Assembly: GCF_041270065.1 (NCBI RefSeq)
Contig: NZ_CP065958.1
Location: 62,001-126,000 of the forward strand
Reading direction: 5' to 3'
DNA length: 64,000 nucleotides
Source of the DNA: Streptomyces fradiae
GTDB taxonomy: Bacteria > Actinomycetota > Actinomycetes > Streptomycetales > Streptomycetaceae
Shown: piece after piece, positions 8,249 to 15,553 of the stretch
Layout of the letters: the number at the start of each line of letters is the position of its first letter
Position numbering within the stretch: the first letter of the stretch is position 1
The notes under the pieces: generated by a model
Told to the model about the DNA's origin: nothing
Databases searched by the model: none
The model's input: only the letters and a program-made list of their open reading frames with translations
Position numbers and translations under genes: made by a program

Positions 8249-11200
8249 GGACCCTCGATCCCCGGACGGCCGTGGACGCGCTGGCCGCGTCCCGCGCGCC
8301 GTACCTCCTGGGTGTACGCCACCACAGCCCCGCACTCGCCGCGGTGGTGCCCGCCCTCCTGGACGAGGCGCGGGCCGAGGTGGTCTGCGTCGAACTCCCC
8401 GCCGACTTCCAGCCCTGGCTGGAACACCTGGCGGACCCCGAGACCCTCGCCCCGGTCGCCCTGGCCGGAGCGGGCGAGGGCGGCCGGCTCTCCTTCTACC
8501 CGTTCGCCGACTTCTCACCGGAGCTCGCCGCGGTCCGCTGGGCCAGAAGCCGCGGGGTGGAGGTCGTCTGCTGCGACCTTCCCCTCGGTGATCCCGGCTG
8601 GTCGGCAGGGGCCGTGCCCGAGCCGGACGCGGGCGAGGCCGATGGTGCAGGTGCGCCTGACACCGCACCCGGGCGTCGGCGCTCGTACGCCTCGGCCCTC
8701 GCCGCGGCCGGCACCGGCCGGGACGGCGACGACCTCTGGGACCGTGCGGTGGAGGTCCTGGCCCCCGGCTGCCCCCCGGACGCGGTCCGCCGCGCCGCCC
8801 TGGGCGTGGGCTGGGCCCTGCGCACCGACGCCGCCGTCCCCGCCACCGACCTGGCCCGGGAGGAGCGGATGCGGCAGGTGCTCGCCACCGCCTCGGCGGA
8901 CGGTCGCCGGGTGGCGGCCGTGATCGGCGCCTTCCACGCGCCGGCGCTCCTCGCGTCCGCGGAGGCGGGGGGCCAGGTGGAGGCCGGTTCGGGGTCCGGT
9001 ACGGGCACACCAGACGAGTCCGACGCCGCCGCGGCGGGCGCGGGAGCAGCCTCGGGAGCGCCTACCAGGGCGGGTGGCGAAGCCACCGCGGCCGGTACGG
9101 AGACGGGCCCCACCGGACCTCGCCAAGCGCGGGACGAGTCCGACGCGGGCCGCGAAGCCACTGCGGCCAGTACGGCGGAGGCGGATCCGACCGGACCGCG
9201 CCGAGCGGACGCCAGCTCGGACAGCTCCGGTACGGACACACCCGGCGGGGTGCTCACGGGCCCGCCAGACGAGTCCGACGGCGTCGGGTCCGGCCCGGGA
9301 GCAGCCTCCGGAGCGGGTGGCGAAGCTACCGCGGCCGGTACGGCGGAGGCAGGTCCGGCAGGACCGCACCGAGTGGGCACCCACTCGGACGGCTCCGCTA
9401 CGGGCAGACCGGGCAGCGCGCGTACGGGCCCGCCGGACGGGTCCGGGACGAGTGCGGGAACCGCACGGACGCCCGCTGGGAGCGGGGCGGGCGGCGAGGG
9501 TGCGGCGGTGACGTCGCTCGTCCCGTACTCCTTCGACCTGCTCGACTCCCGGTCCGGGTATCCGGCCGGGATCCGCGACCCGTTGTGGCAGCAGGCGGTG
9601 CTGACCGCGGCGGGCGATCCGGAGCGGATCCGGGTGGCGGCTGCCGACGCGGTGACCGGTCTGTGCCGGGAGCTGCGGCGGGCCGGTCACACCGCGGGGA
9701 CCGGTGAGGCCGCCGAGACCCTGCGTCTGGCCTGCGATCTGGCCGCGCTGCGCGGGCTGCCCGCGCCCGGGCGCGGCGAGCTCCTGGAGGCCGTCACCAC
9801 CGTGCTCGGTCAGGGCGAACCGCTCGGCCGGGGACGGGCCCTGGCCCGGGCGCTGGAGGCCGTGTTCGTCGGTACGGCGCGCGGCCGGATCAGCCCGCAC
9901 GCGCCGCGGTCCGGTCTCGGCCCCTCGGTCGAGGCCGAGCTCGCGGACCTGCGGCTGCCCCGGCCGGACGACCCGGACCGCCGCGACCTGCGCCTCGATC
10001 CGCTCCGTTCGCCGCTGGACGGCCGTCGCGAGGTGCTGCTCCGGCGGCTCCTCGTGATCGGTGCCTCGTACGGCGAACCCCTGGACGTGGCGAGCACGGG
10101 CGACGGCACGGCGCTCGGCACCAAGTGGCGTCTGACGTGGACGCCGTCCGTGCCCGCGCGCCTCGACCTCGCGGGCGTGCGCGGGGTGACCGCGGCCCAG
10201 GCGGCCGCCGGAACGCTCGCCGCGACCGCGCGCCAGGCGGCCGCCGAGGGCGGCCCCACCCCGGAGCAGATCCTGACCGGGCTGACCGCCGCCGCGCGCT
10301 GCGACCTGCCCGAACTGGTCGACGCGCGCCTGCACGAGGCTTCCGCCGTGCTGCCCGACAGCACCGACCTGCCCGAACTCCTCCAGGCCCTGGACCTGTT
10401 GGAGGGGCTGCGGCGCGGCCACTACCCCGGTACGACGCAGGACGCCCGCACGGCGGCCGGCGCGCTCGCGGAGGAGCTGCTCGAGGCCGCGGTGCGTTCC
10501 CTGCCCGGCCTCGCCGGCAGCGACAGCGCCACCGACGCCGGTGCGCTGGTGGCCCTCGCGGACCGGGCGGCCGCCCGGCATCTGGGCCTCCGGCTCGACC
10601 GGGCGCTCGCCGAGCTGGCCGCCGAGGGCGCCCCGCTCATCCAGGGCGCCGCCGTCGCCGTACGCGTACTGCTCGACCTGGACGACGCGGCCGGGCTCGG
10701 CGGGCGTACGGCCGGCTGGATCGACGGCGCCACGGCGCCCGACACGCGCCGGGCGCTGACGAAGCGTCTCACCGGGCTGCTCACGGCCGCCGGTCCGCTG
10801 CTCCAGGCGTCGCCGGACGCGCTCGACCCGCTCATGGACCGGGTCGATACACTGGCCGACCAGGAGTTCCTCGACCGGCTGCCGGCCCTGCGCGGCGGCT
10901 TCGACGCACTGGCCCCGGCGGCGCGCGACCGGCTGCTCACCACCGTGACGGAGCGGCTCGGCGACCGGCTCGACCTGTCGCTCGACGCCCCGCCCGAGCT
11001 GCTCGCCCTGTGGGCGGCGGCCGACGCGGCGGGCTCGGCCGCGCTGAAGACCCTGGGGCTGCCGGACACGGACGCGGACACCGACGCCGCAGTCGACGCC
11101 GACGCCGACGCCAGTGACCGGATCGCGCCGGAGACCGAAGTCGACGGCCGCACTCCAGGAATCGCGGACACGGACGACACGGACCGCAGGCTCGGCCGCG

Positions 11201-12309
11201 CCGACCGCTGGCGGCTGCTGCTCGGCCGCCACAAGGAACGGCTCGCCGGCGACGCGCGCCGCTACGCCCATGCCCTGGACGAGCTCTACGGCCGCGGACG
11301 CGGCGAGGGCGCGCAGGACCTGGACGGCGGCGCGCCCGGCCAGGGCGGCGGTCAGGACCCGTCCTTCCCCACCGCGCGGGAGTGGGCGCAGGAGCTGGAG
11401 GCCCTCTTCGGGACCGACGTACGGGAGGAGGTCCTCGCGGAGGCCGCCGACGCGGGTCGCACGGACGTGCTCGCGCAGCTCGATCCGGCGGCGGTACGGC
11501 CGTCGGTGGAGCTGCTCGGTGCGGTGCTGTCCCTCGCCGGTGGCATGCCCGAGGCCCAACTCGCCCGGCTGCGGCCGCTGGTGAAGCGGCTCGTCGACGA
11601 ACTGTCCCGGGCGCTGGCCACCCGCCTGCGCCCGGCGCTCACCGGTCTGGCCACTCCGCGCCCGACCCGGCGCCCCGGCGGCCGCCTCGACCTCGCCCGG
11701 ACCCTGCGGGCCAACCTCGCCCACACCCGGCGGACGGAGGACGGCCGGCTGGTCGTCGTACCGGAGCGGCCGCTGTTCAGCACGCGGGCGAGCAAGGAGG
11801 CGGACTGGCGTCTGGTCCTCGTCGTCGACGTCTCCGGCTCGATGGAGGCCTCGGTGATCTGGTCGGCGCTGACGGCCGCGGTCCTGGGCGGGGTGCCGAC
11901 CCTGTCCACGCACTTCCTGGCCTTCTCCACCCAGGTGATCGACCTGACCGACCGGGTGGACGATCCGCTGTCGCTGCTGCTCGAGGTCCGGGTCGGCGGC
12001 GGTACGCACATCGCGGCCGGGCTCGCGCACGCGCGGTCGCTGATCACCGTACCGAGCCGCACGCTCGTGGTCGTGGTCAGCGACTTCGAGGAGGGCGCGC
12101 CGCTCGGCGGGCTGCTGGGCGAGGTACGGGCCCTGGCGTCCTCCGGCGCCCACCTGCTGGGCTGCGCGGCGCTCGACGACACCGGCACACCGCGCTACTC
12201 GGTGTCCGTGGCGCGGCAGCTCGTCGCGGCCGGTATGCCGGTGGCCGCCCTCAGTCCGCTCGAACTCGCCCGCTGGGTGGGCGACCGCCTCCGTGGAGAA
12301 CCCCGTTGA
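8245..12309 (+). CDS. DUF5682-VWA fusion protein (YehM + YehP-like)
   Basis: A 1,354-residue protein translated from a TTG that overlaps the ATPase stop. The N-terminal DUF5682 part shows a GVRH motif at residues 23-26 and a second, GAFH, at 228-231. A disordered Gly/Ala/Thr/Asp repeat (237-421) separates these from the rest of the domain, which resumes at SLVPYSFDLLDSR. The C-terminal VWA domain has a complete MIDAS: DVSGS from Asp1195, the Thr in GGGTHIAAG, and the Asp in VVSDFEEG. VWA partners regulate MoxR ATPases, so this is the likely cofactor of the preceding gene. In the yeh cluster as I know it, the corresponding functions are separate proteins. An upstream ATG at 8209 lies inside the ATPase gene and is less likely. 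Confidence 0.85.
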   Translation: MRTLDPRTAVDALAASRAPYLLGVRHHSPALAAVVPALLDEARAEVVCVELPADFQPWLEHLADPETLAPVALAGAGEGGRLSFYPFADFSPELAAVRWARSRGVEVVCCDLPLGDPGWSAGAVPEPDAGEADGAGAPDTAPGRRRSYASALAAAGTGRDGDDLWDRAVEVLAPGCPPDAVRRAALGVGWALRTDAAVPATDLAREERMRQVLATASADGRRVAAVIGAFHAPALLASAEAGGQVEAGSGSGTGTPDESDAAAAGAGAASGAPTRAGGEATAAGTETGPTGPRQARDESDAGREATAASTAEADPTGPRRADASSDSSGTDTPGGVLTGPPDESDGVGSGPGAASGAGGEATAAGTAEAGPAGPHRVGTHSDGSATGRPGSARTGPPDGSGTSAGTARTPAGSGAGGEGAAVTSLVPYSFDLLDSRSGYPAGIRDPLWQQAVLTAAGDPERIRVAAADAVTGLCRELRRAGHTAGTGEAAETLRLACDLAALRGLPAPGRGELLEAVTTVLGQGEPLGRGRALARALEAVFVGTARGRISPHAPRSGLGPSVEAELADLRLPRPDDPDRRDLRLDPLRSPLDGRREVLLRRLLVIGASYGEPLDVASTGDGTALGTKWRLTWTPSVPARLDLAGVRGVTAAQAAAGTLAATARQAAAEGGPTPEQILTGLTAAARCDLPELVDARLHEASAVLPDSTDLPELLQALDLLEGLRRGHYPGTTQDARTAAGALAEELLEAAVRSLPGLAGSDSATDAGALVALADRAAARHLGLRLDRALAELAAEGAPLIQGAAVAVRVLLDLDDAAGLGGRTAGWIDGATAPDTRRALTKRLTGLLTAAGPLLQASPDALDPLMDRVDTLADQEFLDRLPALRGGFDALAPAARDRLLTTVTERLGDRLDLSLDAPPELLALWAAADAAGSAALKTLGLPDTDADTDAAVDADADASDRIAPETEVDGRTPGIADTDDTDRRLGRADRWRLLLGRHKERLAGDARRYAHALDELYGRGRGEGAQDLDGGAPGQGGGQDPSFPTAREWAQELEALFGTDVREEVLAEAADAGRTDVLAQLDPAAVRPSVELLGAVLSLAGGMPEAQLARLRPLVKRLVDELSRALATRLRPALTGLATPRPTRRPGGRLDLARTLRANLAHTRRTEDGRLVVVPERPLFSTRASKEADWRLVLVVDVSGSMEASVIWSALTAAVLGGVPTLSTHFLAFSTQVIDLTDRVDDPLSLLLEVRVGGGTHIAAGLAHARSLITVPSRTLVVVVSDFEEGAPLGGLLGEVRALASSGAHLLGCAALDDTGTPRYSVSVARQLVAAGMPVAALSPLELARWVGDRLRGEPR
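8953..9510 (+). repeat. degenerate in-frame repeats in the DUF5682-VWA gene
   Basis: About 185 codons of low complexity made of imperfect copies of blocks such as GGEATAAGTxExGPTGP and PPDESDxxxxGxGAASGA. Examples are near 9060-9110, 9165-9210 and 9310-9360. They stay in frame and insert between the GAFH motif and the next conserved part of DUF5682. They look like slippage or unequal-exchange expansion and probably form a flexible tether. Confidence 0.7.
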
Positions 12310-14132
12310 GCACCGAACTCCTGCCTCCCGTCGCCCCCGACGTCCTCGCCGACGCCGTGGAACAGCTCAGCGCCCGGCTGCGCAAGAAACTCGACGCGGC
12401 GATCGCGGGCTGCGCCGACCAGGCCGCCGCCACAGCCGACGGGGCGGTCGAGGTCCGCTTCGGCGAGGACGCCGCGGTCACGCTCCGCCCCGGTCCGTCC
12501 GGCGCGATCACGGCGGCGGAACAGGCCGTGTGCTCCTGTCTGTTGGCCCCGCGCTGTCTGCACCGGGCCGCGGTCCTGGGCGCGGCCCCGATCGCCGACG
12601 GGGAGGGCGACGCGGGCGGGGCCGAGGAGTCGGGTACGGACGAGACCGACGGCTCGGGCCCGGGGCGCGAGGAGGGCGCATCCGCCGTCCCCGCCGCCGA
12701 GGTTGTGACCGAGTCCGTGGCCCCGGTCGCTCTCTCCGCGCCGCAGGTACGCGCCGCCTCGGCGCTGTGGGACGCCGCCGCCGAGGCCCTGTCCGCCGGT
12801 GTCACGGCGGGCGGCGCGGTGGTGCAGGCCGAGCTGCTCCGAGCGGCCCACACGGCACGGCTGGCCGGGCTGCCGCGGGCGGAGGCCGCCGCGCTGCGCG
12901 TCGTACGGGGCCTGCGGGCCGCCCGGGAGCGGCGCGGGGGCCAGCGGCTCGGCGACCTCGCCGAGGCCTTCCGTGAGCTGCTGGCCGGCGCCGCCCTGCT
13001 CGCCTCCGGATCGGCCGACGTGGAAGCGGCGGGCTCCGCGCGCCGGGTCTACGAGCAGGGCGGCAGCCTGCGGGTGTACGGGCTGTGCCGGGAGCCGGTG
13101 CTGTCCGCGACGGGTTACGGCGGAGTGACCACGCACCTGGTCGGCGCGGACGGCACCGGTTACACGGTCTCCGACGTGCGCCCCGGCGGTCTCGCCCGGG
13201 TGAAGGGCGCGGGGTCCGCGTCCGTGGCGCTCGGTGGCGCCGTCCTCGATCACGCGGGGCTGGCGCGCGGGGGTCTGCGGATCGTCGGCGCGACCGTCTC
13301 GGCGGACGGGCGGCTCGGGGCGGGGCGGGGTGTCAGCGCGACGCCGTTGCGCGGGGTGGACTGGTCCGAGAAGCCCGCTGCCGCCCTCTTCGCCCGGCCG
13401 GTGCGGGAGGCGATGGCCGACGTGCTCACCGAGGATACGGCGCCGGGTCTGCTGGGCTGTGACGTCGAGGTGATCGGGGCGGCCGGCGACTGTGTCGTCG
13501 TCCGCGTCGCCGGTGAGGGTCCGCTGCTGCGGCTCCGCCCCGCGCACCCCCATCCCGAGCTGCCGCACTCCGCCAACCTGCGCCGGATCGCCGAGCACCC
13601 GGGGCTCGCCCTGCGCGTGCTCGGCCGTCCCGACCTGGACCGGGCGGCGACGCTCCGGCCGCTCGCGGTCGGGCCGGTGCCGGGGGCGTCCGCCACGCTG
13701 CGGCTGCCGGACGGTTGGAAGGGTCACGCCGACCTGGGCTACGACCGGCTCCAGGGTGAGCACTTCCCCCGTGAGACTGCGGCAGCCGCGGCCCCCGAGC
13801 CGGTGAGCGCGGGACCCGACCCGCTGGCGGACGCTCCCCTGTGGCGCGTCCGGCGCCTCCTTGAGACGGGCGTCGCGGGCGGTCGCCGTGCCGTGGCGGA
13901 AGCGGGCCGCGGCACGGACGCGGCCTCGCTCGCCGCCCGGCTGACCGGGGCGGGCCTCGGCGGCGCGGCCCGCCTCGCCCGGAACGTGACGGTGGAGGCG
14001 GGCCGCCGCCCCCGCGACGCGTTCGGCCGCCTGACCGACCCCTCGGCCGACGCCTACGCGAGGGCCTGGCTCGCCTCGGCCGTGCACCTGGCGGCCGCGG
14101 AGCGGTCATTGGTGGCGGCGTCCTGGGCGTAA
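12306..14132 (+). CDS. SWIM zinc-finger protein (YehQ-like)
   Basis: A 608-residue protein with an N-terminal SWIM zinc finger: Cys76-x-Cys78, five residues, Cys84-x-His86. SWIM fingers bind DNA or protein partners. The remaining 500 residues are alternately helical (150-240) and strand-rich, without a domain I can name; an acidic Glu/Asp/Gly linker occurs at about 100-130. The TTG start overlaps the previous stop (TTGA), so it is the last gene of the coupled set MoxR, DUF5682-VWA, SWIM, as in the yeh cluster where yehQ is the SWIM gene. It may supply nucleic-acid or substrate recognition to the MoxR-VWA pair; that is inference. Confidence 0.85.
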   Translation: MSTELLPPVAPDVLADAVEQLSARLRKKLDAAIAGCADQAAATADGAVEVRFGEDAAVTLRPGPSGAITAAEQAVCSCLLAPRCLHRAAVLGAAPIADGEGDAGGAEESGTDETDGSGPGREEGASAVPAAEVVTESVAPVALSAPQVRAASALWDAAAEALSAGVTAGGAVVQAELLRAAHTARLAGLPRAEAAALRVVRGLRAARERRGGQRLGDLAEAFRELLAGAALLASGSADVEAAGSARRVYEQGGSLRVYGLCREPVLSATGYGGVTTHLVGADGTGYTVSDVRPGGLARVKGAGSASVALGGAVLDHAGLARGGLRIVGATVSADGRLGAGRGVSATPLRGVDWSEKPAAALFARPVREAMADVLTEDTAPGLLGCDVEVIGAAGDCVVVRVAGEGPLLRLRPAHPHPELPHSANLRRIAEHPGLALRVLGRPDLDRAATLRPLAVGPVPGASATLRLPDGWKGHADLGYDRLQGEHFPRETAAAAAPEPVSAGPDPLADAPLWRVRRLLETGVAGGRRAVAEAGRGTDAASLAARLTGAGLGGAARLARNVTVEAGRRPRDAFGRLTDPSADAYARAWLASAVHLAAAERSLVAASWA

Positions 14133-14340
14133 GCCGAGCTCCGTGAGCTGCCGGTCCGGCGTTCCGCGGCGCGGGAGCGTGGCGGGTGCGGGCCTGCCGA
14201 GTCGCAACCGTACGTGTCGCCACGCCCACGGAGGGCGCCGGGCCCGGCCGATCGGGTGAAGCCGGGTTCGGGGCGATGAGTCTGCGGGCACCCACAGGTC
14301 TACCTCTTGACGAGACCAATCAACGCACCGGGAGCACGCC

Positions 14341-14973
14341 ATGGGACGCATCCACATCGCCATGTTCGCCACCCTCGACCTCGTCGGGCAGGCGCCCGGC
14401 GGCCCCGACGAGGACCCCATCGGGTTCCCCTTCGGCGGCTGGCAGGCGCCGCTGCTCGACGACGTCGCCGGCGCCCAGATCGAGGCCGCGTACGAGGGTA
14501 CGGACGCCCTGCTGCTCGGCCGGCGGACGTACGACATCTTCGCCTCCTACTGGCCGCACCAGAAGGACGCGTTCGGCACGCTCTTCAACAGCATCCCGAA
14601 GTACGTGGCCTCCCGCGGCAAGCCCGACCTCTCGTGGGCCGGGTCCACTCAGCTCGGCCCGGACCTGGCCGACGCGGTCCGTGAGATCCGTGACCGCCAC
14701 GAACACGTGAAGGTCGTCGGCAGCCTGAACCTCGTACAGACGCTCCTCCACGAGAAGCTCTTCGACCGTCTCGACCTCTGGCTGCACCCCCTCGTGCTCG
14801 GCGTCGGCAAGAAGGTGTTCGACGACGGCGCGGTGCCCACCAACATCACCCTCCTCGACCCCCCGGCGGCCAGCCCGAAGGGCACCGTGTACCTGCGCTA
14901 CGCCCTCGCCGAGGGCACGCCCGCCACGGGCGACATGTCCCTGCCCGATCGAGGCGTGGGAAGCGACGCCTGA
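14341..14973 (+). CDS. RibD C-terminal/DHFR-like reductase family protein
   Basis: A 210-residue member of the dihydrofolate reductase / RibD C-terminal superfamily, likely a cytoplasmic NADPH-dependent oxidoreductase of unknown substrate. The N-terminal strand (IHIAMFATLDL), the LLLGRRTYDIF segment, and the nucleotide-binding KVVGSLNLVQTLL stretch followed by DRLDLWLHPLVLGVGKKVF are typical. A GGGAG ribosome site lies nine bases before the ATG. The gene stands alone, convergent with tpg. The preceding 208 bases hold no gene that I can support. It may be an orphan stress-type reductase; confidence is high for family and low for substrate. Confidence 0.9.
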   Translation: MGRIHIAMFATLDLVGQAPGGPDEDPIGFPFGGWQAPLLDDVAGAQIEAAYEGTDALLLGRRTYDIFASYWPHQKDAFGTLFNSIPKYVASRGKPDLSWAGSTQLGPDLADAVREIRDRHEHVKVVGSLNLVQTLLHEKLFDRLDLWLHPLVLGVGKKVFDDGAVPTNITLLDPPAASPKGTVYLRYALAEGTPATGDMSLPDRGVGSDA

Positions 14974-14989
14974 AGGCTGCCGGGCCCGG

Positions 14990-15553
14990 TCAGAATTCCA
15001 GATCGAGGTAGTCGATGTCGTTGATCTCCACCTCCGACAGGCCCGTCGCGCGGCGGCCGCCGTCCTGGAAGTAGGTCTCCCGCAGTCCGTCGGCGATGAT
15101 CTGCCGCATCCGCCGGTCGTCGGCGCCGGCCTCGCGGGCGTCGAAGAGGCGGCGGGCGAAGGCGGCGGGGAGGTGGACGGTGAGGCGGCGGAAGCGGCCG
15201 TCGTCGGTGGTGCCGACCGGGGCGGTGTAGCCGAAGCGGGCGCGCGTCTCGACGGTGATGCCGCCGGTGGTGGCGGCGTGTTTCTGCCGGCGGCGGCGGA
15301 CCTGGGGCTGCCAGCGGGCGAGCACGGCCGCCTCGATGTGGGCGGCGACGTCCTTGGGCGGGTGCTTGCGGGTGCCTCGGCGGTAGCGGTTGACGGAGTC
15401 CGCGGTGACGCCGATCTCCTGGCCGATCTCCTTGGCGCTCTGGTATTTGAGCAGGAATCTGATCCGGGCCTGGAGCGTTCGGGGTGGCGCCTTCGTGAAG
15501 TGTTCACGGTCGGCGCGCTCCAGGGCGTCGTCGATGTCTCCCACGGTGGTCAC
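14990..15553 (-). CDS. tpg: telomere terminal protein Tpg
   Basis: A 187-residue terminal protein of linear Streptomyces replicons. It is covalently attached to the 5' telomere ends and primes end patching. The family pattern is clear: an N-terminal helix-turn-helix (SAKEIGQEIGVTADSVNRY), a basic KHPPKDVAAHI stretch, a basic RRRRQKH segment, then a beta-rich middle (ARFGYTAP) and an acidic C-terminus. The length is right for Tpg, about 185 residues. The ATG overlaps the tap stop by four bases, the known tap-tpg operon order. Its presence implies a linear replicon and suggests a position towards a chromosome arm, though tap-tpg copies can also be acquired with linear plasmids. Confidence 0.88.
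   Translation of the reverse strand: MTTVGDIDDALERADREHFTKAPPRTLQARIRFLLKYQSAKEIGQEIGVTADSVNRYRRGTRKHPPKDVAAHIEAAVLARWQPQVRRRRQKHAATTGGITVETRARFGYTAPVGTTDDGRFRRLTVHLPAAFARRLFDAREAGADDRRMRQIIADGLRETYFQDGGRRATGLSEVEINDIDYLDLEF

Noticed and set aside
1784..9010. A 2,408-codon open frame on the minus strand.
   Set aside because: It is antisense to the DUF4132, giant-protein and MoxR genes. Open antisense frames of this length are a known effect of high G+C, and the content is Arg/Gly/Pro-rich without domains.
11120..11160. Asp/Ala repeat as a possible separate gene boundary in the DUF5682-VWA gene.
   Set aside because: It is in frame with no stop or start signal and with continuous helical sequence either side; a linker is simpler.
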